From Pseudomonadota bacterium (GTDB lineage Bacteria; Pseudomonadota; Alphaproteobacteria; Rhodospirillales; 2-02-FULL-58-16), in the NCBI GenBank assembly GCA_022572335.1, contig JACZWD010000087.1:1-10207 (forward strand): 10,207 nt of DNA. The letters run 5' to 3'. The position numbers were made by a program, and so were the translations under genes. The notes below the pieces were generated by a model. That model was not told the DNA's origin and searched no databases. It was given only the letters and a program-made list of their open reading frames with translations. Below, piece after piece: positions 1-5,903 of the stretch (position 1 is its first letter; the number at the start of each line of letters is the position of its first letter).

Positions 1-44
1 CCGATGCTCCTGCTCAACCAACGCGCTCCTTTGATCATATCCAT
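1..44 (-). CDS. amtB: Start of a gene cut by the window edge, probably ammonium transporter AmtB
   Basis: Only the first 14 or so codons are present, reading MDMIKGARWLSRSI from an ATG at 44; a GTG at 47 is an in-frame alternative. A strong AGGAGG ribosome binding site lies 8 bases upstream and overlaps the glnK stop codon, so translation is probably coupled to glnK. The residues seen do not identify a family. The AmtB call rests on the well-established glnK-amtB gene pair, in which GlnK binds and blocks the ammonium channel at the inner membrane, and on the sigma-54-like promoter upstream of the operon. The visible N-terminus would fit the start of a signal peptide or first membrane segment but is too short to judge. 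Confidence 0.6.
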   Translation of the reverse strand, partial: MDMIKGARWLSRSI

Positions 45-56
45 CACAAAATCCTC

Positions 57-395
57 CTAGATCGCATCGCCGTCGGTTTCACCGGTGCGGATGCGGATGG
101 CTTTTTCGATTGGCGAGACGAAGATCTTGCCGTCGCCGATCTTGTCCGTGCGGGCCGATTTCTGGATGGCTTCGACCACCGCCTCCGCCATGTCGTCGGC
201 GACCGCCAGTTCGATTTTCACCTTGGGCAGGAAACTCACCGCGTACTCGGCGCCGCGGTAGATTTCCGTCTGGCCCTTCTGGCGGCCGAATCCCCGGACG
301 TCGGTGACGGTCATCCCCTGGATGCCGAGGGACGTCAGCGCCTCGCGCACGTCGTCCAGCCGGAAGGGCTTGATGATGGCCATAATGAGTTTCAT
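57..395 (-). CDS. glnK: Nitrogen regulatory protein PII (GlnK type)
   Basis: This 112-residue protein has the full length of a PII trimer subunit. PII proteins sense 2-oxoglutarate, ATP/ADP and, through uridylylation, glutamine; GlnK members dock on AmtB to close it. The start MKLIMAIIKPFRLDDV is of the GlnK/GlnZ kind rather than the alphaproteobacterial GlnB kind. Tyr51 in the T-loop (EIYRGAEY) is the uridylylation site, Gln39 and Lys58 are the usual effector ligands, and the second signature TDKIGDGKIFV sits at 83-93. The ATG at 395 was chosen over an upstream in-frame ATG at 452 because it matches the family start and has an AAAGGA site about 8 bases upstream; the longer version would also run into the preceding gene. 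The gap to the torF-like stop is 17 bases, and the next gene starts 12 bases downstream, so all three form one operon. Confidence 0.96.
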   Translation of the reverse strand: MKLIMAIIKPFRLDDVREALTSLGIQGMTVTDVRGFGRQKGQTEIYRGAEYAVSFLPKVKIELAVADDMAEAVVEAIQKSARTDKIGDGKIFVSPIEKAIRIRTGETDGDAI

Positions 396-412
396 GGAAC
401 GAATCCTTTCCC

Positions 413-847
413 TCAGAACGCGTCGGACACGGGGAACAAGACCTGCCTGCACGCGTCATCGCACTGGCTCGTCGATAGGTCGGTGTCCGTATACGCAATC
501 GCGAATTCCACACCCGCGATGTTGATTCCCGGGCTGGCCAGGAAGTCGAAATAGCCTCGAACCCCGAACACGGCCTCTTTTTCGATGGACCGGTGGCCCA
601 CCGCGAACCCGGGATCCACATACCTGCCCAGGGGGACGGTAGCCCCGGCCGCCACGTACGTGGCGTCGCTGTGGGAGATTCCGCGGAAGAAATACCCGCT
701 TGTCAGCGCCACGCTTCCGGAAAACGCGCCGGGCATGGCGTCCGCCCCGACCACCGGTCCGGCCGCGTCGACGACCGGCGGCAGGGCCAGCGCGAAGACG
801 ACGACGCCAATGGCGGGCCACATTGATTTCATGTCCCGTGATCTCAT
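413..847 (-). CDS. Shortened TorF/Gcw_chp-family outer-membrane protein
   Basis: The product has 144 residues with a Sec signal peptide (positively charged start, hydrophobic core about 11-27, likely cleavage after VDA at 28). Residues 43-61 (SGSVALTSGYFFRGISHSD) match the conserved first strand of the TorF/TIGR02001 putative porins. Residues 62-144 match only their C-terminal part: a VPLG strand, VGHRSIEKEAVFG, the AYTDTDLS motif at 118-125, and a terminal Phe typical of outer-membrane beta-barrels. The family is usually about 220-260 residues, so some 90-100 central residues appear to be missing in frame. GGGAGG lies 7 bases before the ATG at 847. In other proteobacteria this family is often found next to glnK-amtB (from memory), which fits this operon. 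Its role is not established; shared nitrogen control suggests uptake through the outer membrane. Too few strands remain for an ordinary barrel by itself, so an oligomer or a decaying gene is possible. Confidence 0.8.
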   Translation of the reverse strand: MRSRDMKSMWPAIGVVVFALALPPVVDAAGPVVGADAMPGAFSGSVALTSGYFFRGISHSDATYVAAGATVPLGRYVDPGFAVGHRSIEKEAVFGVRGYFDFLASPGINIAGVEFAIAYTDTDLSTSQCDDACRQVLFPVSDAF

Positions 848-998
848 GTTTGGGCCTCCCTTTTTTTCCGTTCCGCCCGTGGTTTGGGGCGACCCGCGCG
901 GGTTCGGCCAACGGTGAAACCGCCCGGTCTTGGCTCCAGCGGCCGCGCCGGCGCGAACCTTCAATCGAAGACGGTGCGAGCCGCCCCGTATCCGCACT

Positions 999-1014
999 TT
1001 CAAGAACCGTGCCG
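999..1014 (-). promoter_or_regulatory. Candidate sigma-54 (-24/-12) promoter for torF-like/glnK/amtB
   Basis: Read on the minus strand, the site is CGGCACG-N4-TTGAA. It matches TGGCACG-N4-TTGCW in spacing and in all but two positions: T to C at the first base, and C to A in the -12 GC. The imperfect -12 box lowers confidence. The implied transcription start is near 988, giving a leader of about 140 bases before the first gene. Sigma-54 control is the usual arrangement for glnK-amtB operons. Confidence 0.45.
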
Positions 1015-1026
1015 TTTTTCGAGGCA

Positions 1027-1039
1027 TGGTTAATAACCA
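1027..1039. promoter_or_regulatory. 13-bp near-perfect palindrome upstream of the sigma-54-like site
   Basis: TGGTTAATAACCA is symmetrical except for its central base and lies about 13 bases upstream of the -24 box. It could be a protein-binding site for either divergent gene; nothing identifies the protein. Confidence 0.25.
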
Positions 1040-1101
1040 AGTGAAATCAAAGGATTACGCAGAATTATCGAGACGCCATCGGAGATCGGGACGCTTCGAT
1101 A

Positions 1102-1147
1102 TGCCTAATTTAAAGGCAGAATTTCTTTACTGCCTATTTTATAGGCC
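1102..1147. promoter_or_regulatory. Pair of 17-bp palindromes, candidate NtrC enhancer
   Basis: TGCCTAATTTAAAGGCA (1102-1118) and TGCCTATTTTATAGGCC (1131-1147) are two versions of one imperfect palindrome, 29 bp apart centre to centre, in an AT-rich island inside a GC-rich genome. Their centres fall about 122 and 151 bases upstream of the start predicted from the sigma-54-like element. NtrC sites are also 17-bp palindromes that begin TGC and end GCA, and the enterobacterial glnA enhancer has two of them about three helical turns apart at a similar distance. The inner half-sites differ from the enterobacterial consensus, so the binding protein is inferred. The pair also lies 48 bp before the divergent ubiquinone hydroxylase gene and could serve that gene instead. 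Confidence 0.4.
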
Positions 1148-1194
1148 TTTCTTCCGGCCCCTGGACAGGACCGGCCAAAGAAGGACATGGTAGG

Positions 1195-2433
1195 GTGATG
1201 ACCGTACGATCCCCGAAGACCCGGCTTCTGAGCGCCGACGTGCTCATCGTCGGCGGCGGTCCCGTCGGCGGCACCCTGGCCTGCGCCCTGTCCGCGGCCG
1301 GTATGGAGGTTATCGCCGTCGATCACGCCGATCCGGCGGCCGGCCTGGACGCCGGCTTCGACGGCCGGGCCTCGTCCATCGCCCTGGGCTCCCAGCGCAT
1401 GCTCGATGCCCTGGGCCTGTGGGCGGGCATGGAGGCGCACGCCGCGCCGATCCGCCATATCCGGGTGAGCGAAGGGGATTCGCCGCTGTTCCTCCACTAC
1501 GACGAGCGGGACACCGGCGGTCCACCCTTCGGCTACATGGTGGAAAACCGGTTCATCCGAAAGGCCCTGTTCGACCGCATCCCCACCCTGGACACCGTGC
1601 GCTTCTTAGCGCCGGCCCGCGTCGACGGCCTGGAGCGTTCCCCGTCCGGCGTCGAGGCGCGGCTCGCCGACGGGCGGCGGATCGGCGCCCGCCTGGTCGT
1701 CGGCGCCGACGGACGGGCGTCGGGGGTCCGCGCCGGGGCCGGCATCCGCGTCACCGGCTGGCCCTACCGCCAGACCGCCATCGTCTGCACCGTGGCCCAC
1801 GAAAGGCCCCACGACTTCGTCGCCCGCGAACACTTCCTGCCGACGGGACCCTTCGCCGTCCTGCCCCTTCCCGGCAACCGCTCGTCCATCGTGTGGACCG
1901 AACACAAAGACCTGGCGCCGGCCATCATGGCCCTGGACGAGGCCGAATTCCTGGCCGAACTGGAACGCCGCTTCGGCGATTATTTGGGACGGCTCCGGGT
2001 GGTGGGACCGCGCTGGTCCTATCCATTGTCCCTGCAGCACGCGGAAACGGCCATCGCGCTGCGGCTGGCCCTGGTCGGCGACGCGGCCCACGCCATGCAC
2101 CCCATCGCCGGCCAGGGTTTGAACATGGGCTTGCGCGACGCAGCGGCGCTGACCGAGGTCCTGGCCGAGGCCCGGCGCCTGGGGCTCGACATCGGCGCCG
2201 ACACGGTGCTGGAGCGCTTCCAGCGCTGGCGCCGGTTCGACAACACCCTGATGCTGGCCATGACCGATGGCTTGAATCGGTTGTTCTCCAACACCATCGG
2301 GCCGGTGCGCCTGGCCCGGCGCCTCGGCCTGGCGGCGGTCAACCGCATGCCGCCCCTGAAAAGGCTGTTCGTGCGCAACGCCATGGGCCTGGCCGGCCGC
2401 CTGCCGCGCCTGATGCAGGGCCAGGCACCGTAG
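1195..2433 (+). CDS. UbiH/UbiF/COQ6-family FAD-dependent ubiquinone hydroxylase
   Basis: This 412-residue flavoprotein monooxygenase is of normal length for the Ubi-OHase family, which hydroxylates the aromatic ring of membrane-bound ubiquinone precursors using FAD, NAD(P)H and O2. Visible motifs are the Rossmann FAD-binding VGGGPVGG (G20-G26), the DG motif LVVGADGRASGVR near 165-178, and the second FAD motif VGDAAHAMHPIAGQGLN near 292-308, which is diagnostic of this family. Alphaproteobacteria use several family members with different ring positions (UbiH, UbiF, UbiL, UbiM), and the sequence alone does not settle which one this is, so no symbol is given. The GTG at 1195 lies 9 bases after AAGGA and is followed directly by an ATG at 1198, which is equally possible. 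The gene is divergent from the glnK operon and convergent with the DUF971 gene. Confidence 0.93.
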   Translation: MMTVRSPKTRLLSADVLIVGGGPVGGTLACALSAAGMEVIAVDHADPAAGLDAGFDGRASSIALGSQRMLDALGLWAGMEAHAAPIRHIRVSEGDSPLFLHYDERDTGGPPFGYMVENRFIRKALFDRIPTLDTVRFLAPARVDGLERSPSGVEARLADGRRIGARLVVGADGRASGVRAGAGIRVTGWPYRQTAIVCTVAHERPHDFVAREHFLPTGPFAVLPLPGNRSSIVWTEHKDLAPAIMALDEAEFLAELERRFGDYLGRLRVVGPRWSYPLSLQHAETAIALRLALVGDAAHAMHPIAGQGLNMGLRDAAALTEVLAEARRLGLDIGADTVLERFQRWRRFDNTLMLAMTDGLNRLFSNTIGPVRLARRLGLAAVNRMPPLKRLFVRNAMGLAGRLPRLMQGQAP

Positions 2434-2459
2434 GTCCCGGCTTTCCGGTATTCACCGAT

Positions 2460-2476
2460 GGGCGTATCCGACGCCC
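2460..2476. terminator. Small hairpin between convergent genes, possible weak terminator
   Basis: GGGCGT-ATCCG-ACGCCC forms a perfect 6-bp stem with a 5-base loop in the 50-bp gap between the convergent ubiquinone hydroxylase and DUF971 genes. No T-run follows on either strand, so this is weak evidence for a bidirectional terminator. Confidence 0.3.
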
Positions 2477-2483
2477 CAAGCCC

Positions 2484-2858
2484 TCACGGATCGCGGCTCA
2501 GGCCGCGCACCTCCAGGGCCTGCAGGTAGGCCCGCCACATCTCGTCCTGGCGCTCGCCGTATTCATAGAGGGTGTCCCACGAAAAGATGCCGGTGTCGTG
2601 CAGGTCGTCGAACTTGATGCGGATGGCGTACGTGCCCACCGGCTCGACGCCCAGTATGCCCACGTGGCGGCGCCCGGCGACGATCTGTTTCTGGCTCGGG
2701 GTGTGCCCCTGGACCTCGGCCGAGGGGCTTTCCACGCGCAGGAATTCGGCCGGCAGGCTGAAGCTCTTGCCGTCGTCGAAGTCGATCTCGATCACCTTTT
2801 CCGCGCGCTTGAGGCGGATTTCCTTCGCCTTGTGCTTCATTCCGAAGTCGTCGCTCAT
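2484..2858 (-). CDS. DUF971 (gamma-butyrobetaine hydroxylase-like N-terminal) protein
   Basis: The 124-residue protein is a stand-alone DUF971 domain. The features that show it are the opening KEIRLKRAEKVIEIDFDDG, the LPAEFLRVESPSAEVQGH segment near 40-57, the VGILGVEPVGTYAIRIKFDD core and the C-terminal GIFSWDTLYEYG signature near 90-101. The same domain is found at the C-terminus of the plant Fe-S carrier HCF101 and at the N-terminus of gamma-butyrobetaine hydroxylases; a role in Fe-S protein maturation with Mrp-type ATPases is the usual suggestion. An Mrp protein is encoded about 6.5 kb away in this window. The ATG at 2858 overlaps the Trm112-like stop as ATGA, and an AGGA lies 7 bases upstream, so translation is probably coupled to the upstream gene. 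Confidence 0.92.
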   Translation of the reverse strand: MSDDFGMKHKAKEIRLKRAEKVIEIDFDDGKSFSLPAEFLRVESPSAEVQGHTPSQKQIVAGRRHVGILGVEPVGTYAIRIKFDDLHDTGIFSWDTLYEYGERQDEMWRAYLQALEVRGLSRDP

Positions 2859-3076
2859 GGGTCGGTCCTGCGCCGCCGTGGGCGGCGGGGGGCGGATTCG
2901 TCCAGCGGCCGGGCCTCGTCCACCAGCATGATGGGGATGCCGTCGCGGATGGGGAAGGCCAGCTGGGCCTGCTCGCTGATCAGTTCCTGGGCGGCCGCGT
3001 CGTACCGCAACGGCCCCTTGGTCATGGGACAGACCAGGATTTCCAGAAGCTTGGGATCGACTTTGCGTTCGCTCAT
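2855..3076 (-). CDS. Trm112/YcaR (UPF0434)-family small protein
   Basis: The protein has 73 residues. The core VDPKLLEILVCPMTKGPLRYD followed by ELISEQAQLAFPIRDGIPIMLVDEAR is the standard Trm112-like fold signature. Eukaryotic and archaeal Trm112 activates tRNA, rRNA and release-factor methyltransferases; the bacterial YcaR-type role is not well defined. Only the first Cys of the zinc knuckle remains (C16), with Thr in place of the second, as I recall is common in alphaproteobacterial members. A basic tail RPRRRR at 65-70 extends beyond the usual end near residue 60. The ATG at 3076 has GGAG 6 bases upstream; an upstream in-frame ATG at 3115 lies inside the adjacent palindromic element and is less likely. 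The stop overlaps the DUF971 start by 4 bp. Confidence 0.92.
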   Translation of the reverse strand: MSERKVDPKLLEILVCPMTKGPLRYDAAAQELISEQAQLAFPIRDGIPIMLVDEARPLDESAPRRPRRRRTDP

Positions 3077-3094
3077 TGCGCTCTCCGGGGGGTT

Positions 3095-3357
3095 ATACCA
3101 AGGGGCGCTGATCATGGCTCATAGAGATCGCGTAGGCGGCTCGTCGGGCAGGAGGAAAGTTGCAGGCGATGCGGTGCATCGTCAAAACTTTTCGACGCCC
3201 TCCGACGGGCCGCATACGCGACCGCAACGGCGGCTTACCAAGGCTTTCGGACGGCGTCGCGCACGCTTCGCGATGCCCCGCATCGCCACAGCGCACGCTC
3301 CTTGCCGAAAGCCTTGGTAAGCCGTCTCTATGGGCCATGATCAGCGCTCCTTGGTAT
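3095..3357. mobile_element. 263-bp palindromic MITE-like element
   Basis: The ends 3095-3128 and 3324-3357 are inverted repeats matching at 31 of 34 positions. Reading inward, each end carries CCAAGG followed by GCGCTGATCATGG, and each is bordered by a TA dinucleotide (3096-3097 and 3355-3356), as expected for a TA-duplicating IS630/mariner-type MITE. No transposase is encoded; the short open frames inside appear to be by-products of the repeat. It sits between the LON-domain and Trm112-like genes, 11 bases from the LON stop and 18 bases before the Trm112-like start. The ribosome binding site of the latter lies outside the element. A transcript through the operon would fold here into a long hairpin, which could partly terminate transcription or protect the RNA end. 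The family name is not known to me. Confidence 0.68.
3231..3324. repeat. Inner inverted repeat nested in the MITE-like element
   Basis: CGGCTTACCAAGGCTTTCGG (3231-3250) and its exact complement at 3305-3324 form a perfect 20-bp inverted repeat around a 54-base loop. The loop has a further stem, GCGATG-CCCCG-CATCGC. As at the outer ends, the arms contain CCAAGG next to TA, so this may be a second, shorter element of the same kind inserted into or derived from the first. The right arm abuts the outer right repeat. Confidence 0.6.
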
Positions 3358-3368
3358 TAGACAGCCGC

Positions 3369-4040
3369 TCAGTGCCCGGCGCCATAGGCCACGGCCTTGG
3401 ATCCGTGCACGGCCATCTCCATCAACGTGGTCAACAGCTCGCCCCGTTCGATCAGGCCCGGGCATTCCAACAAGGCCTGCTTCTCGCGCGGCTCGAACGG
3501 GCAGGTCATGGCAAGGGACGCGATCAGGGCGCCGTCGGACGCGTCCTTGATGGCCGCCCAGTCGGTGTCGATCCCCTGCAGCCGGAAATAGGCGCGCACG
3601 GCGTCCAGCAGCCGCGACCGGCCGGCGGTGGCGCCCGTGTCCTCCTGCAGGTCGTGGGCGAAGGCGTCGTACCGTGCCGCCACCCGCCGGTACCCGCGCA
3701 CGCTTTCCAGTTCGCCGGCGATGCGGAAGCGGCTGACGCCGGTAAGCGTGATAAGGAAACGGCCGTCATCGGTTTCGGCGAACGAGGTGATGCGTCCCAG
3801 GCATCCGGTCCGGTACAGCTCGGCGGTGTCGCTGACCGGGTCCGGCTCGGCGTGGACGGGCTGCACCATGCCCATGGTCCGCCCCTGTCCCAGGGCGTCG
3901 GCGATCAGGTTCAGATACCGGGGCTCGAAGATGTTGAGGGGCAGACGGCCATGGGGCAGCAGCAGGGCGCCAGGCAGGGGAAAGACGGGGATCGTTTCCG
4001 GCAGGTCGCCCGGGCCGGGACTGTGAACGGCGGCGCTCAT
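3369..4040 (-). CDS. LON substrate-binding (N-terminal) domain protein
   Basis: This 223-residue protein consists of a Lon N-terminal domain only. The diagnostic opening is ETIPVFPLPGALLLPHGRLPLNIFEPRYLNLI (about 15-46), followed by the GMVQP and TGCLGRITSFAETDDGRFLITLTGVSRFRI strands and a helical second half. There is no AAA+ module and no Ser-Lys protease domain, so it is not a protease; the family is thought to bind protein substrates or partners, but its job is not established. The ATG at 4040 overlaps the stop of the upstream chaperedoxin gene as ATGA, indicating translational coupling. The neighbouring protein-folding gene makes a shared protein-quality role plausible (inference). The reading frame stays open far upstream but that part is antisense-frame shadow of the chaperedoxin gene. 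Confidence 0.93.
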   Translation of the reverse strand: MSAAVHSPGPGDLPETIPVFPLPGALLLPHGRLPLNIFEPRYLNLIADALGQGRTMGMVQPVHAEPDPVSDTAELYRTGCLGRITSFAETDDGRFLITLTGVSRFRIAGELESVRGYRRVAARYDAFAHDLQEDTGATAGRSRLLDAVRAYFRLQGIDTDWAAIKDASDGALIASLAMTCPFEPREKQALLECPGLIERGELLTTLMEMAVHGSKAVAYGAGH

Positions 4041-4972
4041 GAAAACAGGATCGAGGAAAGGTGCCGCCGCGCCGAGACGGTCAGGGGATGGGTTCCGCCA
4101 AGCGCGTCGAAGATCTTCACCAGCTGCTTGCGCGCCGCCTCGTCGTTCCATTTCTTGTCGCGGCGCACCAGTTCCAGAAGCTCCTCCACGGCGTCCTCGT
4201 TGCTTCCGTCGGCGTAGAGGGCGACGCCCAGCTCGAACCGGGTCTGGTGATCGTTCTCGTCTTCGGCCAGCTTTCGCCTCAGTTCGGCGGCGTCGCCCGA
4301 GGCGCTGCCCTGGTCGGCGAGTTCGACGGCCGAGACGGCGGCCGTCACCGCGGCGGCCGACGCCACGTCGTCCGGCAGACCCTCGATGATCTTCTTGGCG
4401 CCGGCCGTGTCGCCGGCGGCCATGGCGGCGCGGATCATTCCGGCGACGGCGGCCGGATGGGCGGGCTCGCGGGCCAGGATTTCCCCGTACAGGGCGCCGG
4501 CGGTGGCCGCGTCGCCGGCGTCCAGCGCCACCTGCGCCTCCTCGACGGCAAGATCCAGCGGCGCCTTGGCCTTGCCGGTCAGACGGTTGATAAAGGCGCG
4601 GATCTGGCTTTCCGGCTGGGCGCCGGCGAAGCCGTCCACGGGGCGTCCGTCCTTGAAGGCGAAGACGGCGGGAATGGACTGGATCTGCATCTGCGCCGCC
4701 AGGTCCTGGTTCTCGTCGATGTTGATCTTGACCAGGCGCACCAATCCGCCCGCCTGGCGCACCAGCTTCTCGATCATCGGACCCAGTTGCTTGCACGGCC
4801 CGCACCAGGGCGCCCAGAAATCCACGATCACCGGAACCTTCGCCGAGGCGTCGAGGACGTCGGCGGCGAAGCTGGCGGAATTGCTGTCCTTTATAAGGTC
4901 CGCCGCCGCTTCGCCGGCCTGCTCGCCGGGCCTTTGCGGCGCCGTGCCGTCGGGATTAAGAATGAACTCCAT
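4037..4972 (-). CDS. cnoX: Thioredoxin-TPR chaperedoxin, CnoX/YbbN family
   Basis: The 311-residue protein has an N-terminal thioredoxin domain (about 25-130) with the active site W56-C-G-P-C60 and the cis-Pro region IQSIPAVFAFKDG. It continues with a TPR-like helical half (about 140-300) that includes LAEDENDHQTRFELGVALYADG and ends ALGGTHPLTVSARRHLSSILFS, the usual YbbN/CnoX C-terminus. CnoX proteins hold unfolding clients under hypochlorous acid or oxidative stress and pass them to GroEL or DnaK; alphaproteobacterial members keep a redox-active CxxC, unlike the SxxC of E. coli. The start MEFILNPDG at 4972 was chosen over an ATG at 5008 because it matches family starts and has AAGG about 10 bases upstream. 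It lies 79 bases after the editing deacylase gene and overlaps the LON-domain gene by 4 bp. Confidence 0.93.
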   Translation of the reverse strand: MEFILNPDGTAPQRPGEQAGEAAADLIKDSNSASFAADVLDASAKVPVIVDFWAPWCGPCKQLGPMIEKLVRQAGGLVRLVKINIDENQDLAAQMQIQSIPAVFAFKDGRPVDGFAGAQPESQIRAFINRLTGKAKAPLDLAVEEAQVALDAGDAATAGALYGEILAREPAHPAAVAGMIRAAMAAGDTAGAKKIIEGLPDDVASAAAVTAAVSAVELADQGSASGDAAELRRKLAEDENDHQTRFELGVALYADGSNEDAVEELLELVRRDKKWNDEAARKQLVKIFDALGGTHPLTVSARRHLSSILFS

Positions 4973-5051
4973 TACCCAGCCACCTTGTCTCCACGCCCAT
5001 CGACCCAACGAAAATGGCTATTTCCGCCCGCCGCCGCAAGGCCGAAACGCC

Positions 5052-5540
5052 TCAAAGCGCGACCACGGCCGGTTCGTGGCCCGCCGCGCGGATGAACGTC
5101 AACAGGTCGGCGGGCGTGATCGCCGTCGTCGCCCGGTTGGTCAGGGGATGGTAGTTGAGGAGATCCCGTTCCATCATGACGCGGTCCAACACCACGTTCA
5201 CGCGCTGGCCTGGGTCGTTGACCAGGGCGAAGGGGGTGACCGACCCCGGCTCCACGCCGAGCACCTCCATCAACAGGTCCGGCTTGGCGAACGACAGCGT
5301 CGCCGCGCCGATGCGCCGGCGCAGGTCCTTCATGGGAATGTGCCGGTCCTCCCCCATGACGACGAGCCACAGGACCCCTTTCTTGTCCTTGAGGAACAGG
5401 GTCTTGCAGTGGCCGCCCGGCAGGTCGCCGCGCAACGCCTTGCTTTCTGCCACGGTGAACACGGGCGCGTGGCGGTGGGTGGTGGTTTCGATCCCCAACG
5501 CGGCAAGGCGGGCAAACAGGTCATCGGGCGTCGCCGGCAT
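5052..5540 (-). CDS. Prolyl-tRNA editing deacylase, PrdX/ProXp-ala (YbaK-like) family
   Basis: The 162-residue protein is a free-standing YbaK/INS-type editing domain of the PrdX branch, which clears Ala mischarged on tRNA-Pro in trans of prolyl-tRNA synthetase. Signatures are THRHAPVFTVAES (21-33), GGHCKTLFLKDKKG (42-55) with the conserved catalytic-type Lys46, GVEPGSVTPFALVND (95-109) and NYHPLTNRATTAI (129-141) with His131. The position after the key Lys is Thr47, where many relatives have Asn. The substrate is assigned by family and could differ. The ATG at 5540 is the family-consistent start, although no convincing Shine-Dalgarno sequence is visible. It is the first gene of the minus-strand cluster and is divergent from tRNA-Gly. 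Confidence 0.92.
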   Translation of the reverse strand: MPATPDDLFARLAALGIETTTHRHAPVFTVAESKALRGDLPGGHCKTLFLKDKKGVLWLVVMGEDRHIPMKDLRRRIGAATLSFAKPDLLMEVLGVEPGSVTPFALVNDPGQRVNVVLDRVMMERDLLNYHPLTNRATTAITPADLLTFIRAAGHEPAVVAL

Positions 5541-5613
5541 GGGCGCGAGAATAGCCGCCGGCGCCCACCGCCCTCAAGGCCGGCAACCGTGTCCGCGGCG
5601 GCGCACGCCAATC

Positions 5614-5641
5614 TTGCAAAGCCGGGTGCTTGGCGTATGAT
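5614..5641 (+). promoter_or_regulatory. Sigma-70-type promoter of tRNA-Gly
   Basis: TTGCAA (5614-5619) and TATGAT (5636-5641) are separated by 16 bp, and the -10 box differs from consensus at one base. The predicted start near 5648 is about 10 bases before the mature tRNA. The GC-rich discriminator after the -10 box is typical of stable-RNA promoters under stringent control. Confidence 0.6.
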
Positions 5642-5657
5642 CGGCGCGCCGCAAAGC

Positions 5658-5732
5658 GCGGGCGTAGCTCAGGGGTAGAGCGCAACCTTGCCAAGGTTGA
5701 AGTCGTGGGTTCGAATCCCATCGCCCGCTCCA
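5658..5732 (+). tRNA. tRNA-Gly (anticodon GCC)
   Basis: The cloverleaf is complete. The 7-bp acceptor stem pairs GCGGGCG (5658-5664) with CGCCCGC (5722-5728), the discriminator is U, as usual for tRNA-Gly, and CCA is encoded at 5730-5732. The D-arm reads GCTCAGGGGTAGAGC, the anticodon loop TTGCCAA has GCC at 5690-5692, and the T-arm contains GGGTTCGAATCCC. It reads GGC and GGU codons. The accessory stretch begins directly after it. Confidence 0.98.
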
Positions 5733-5770
5733 TTTTTTCAATGAGTTAGTTGAAAGCGACTAACGCTTTC
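5733..5770 (+). terminator. Probable tRNA transcript end: T-run and hairpin
   Basis: Six T residues (5733-5738) directly follow the encoded CCA. They are followed by GAAAGCG-ACTAA-CGCTTTC (5752-5770), a perfect 7-bp stem with a 5-base loop. This overlaps an alternative stem GTTAGT/ACTAAC, so only one of the two can form. No T-run follows the hairpin, so the termination role is uncertain. Confidence 0.35.
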
Positions 5771-5846
5771 GCTCTTCCAGCAATCAAATAGCAATCACGA
5801 AAACACTATAGAGTACGGCTTAGGGCAGCACCTGATCCCACAATGG

Positions 5847-5903
5847 TAGCCCCAGGAGCGGACATGGGGCCTCGGTATGTCTGCTTTCGGGGGTAAAGCG
5901 GAC
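5847..5903 (+). repeat. GCGGAC-family dispersed repeat, copy A (57 bp)
   Basis: This copy runs from TAGCCCCAGGAGCGGAC to GTAAAGCGGAC and matches the reverse complement of 8764-8820 at 53 of 57 positions. Directly after it, GCGGACCT (5898-5905) and AGGTCCGC (5924-5931) form a perfect 8-bp inverted repeat. The rest of 5771-6106 has no credible gene. A 95-codon open frame on the minus strand (5806-6093) crosses the repeat and has no recognisable protein character. Confidence 0.7.

Noticed and set aside
1419..3320. Long plus-strand open frame of 633 codons
   Set aside because: It is a +2 shadow of the ubiquinone hydroxylase gene continuing antisense through the DUF971 and Trm112-like genes; its composition is Arg/Pro/Gly-rich GC-frame noise.
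3093..3360. Two short open frames, one on each strand, inside the palindromic element
   Set aside because: They arise from the repeat arms (both read MISAPWY-like ends from inverted copies) and have no ribosome binding site or protein family character.
4041..4805. Upstream extension of the LON-domain gene
   Set aside because: This part of the open frame is an out-of-frame shadow of the chaperedoxin gene; the LON family start and the ATGA overlap place the true start at 4040.
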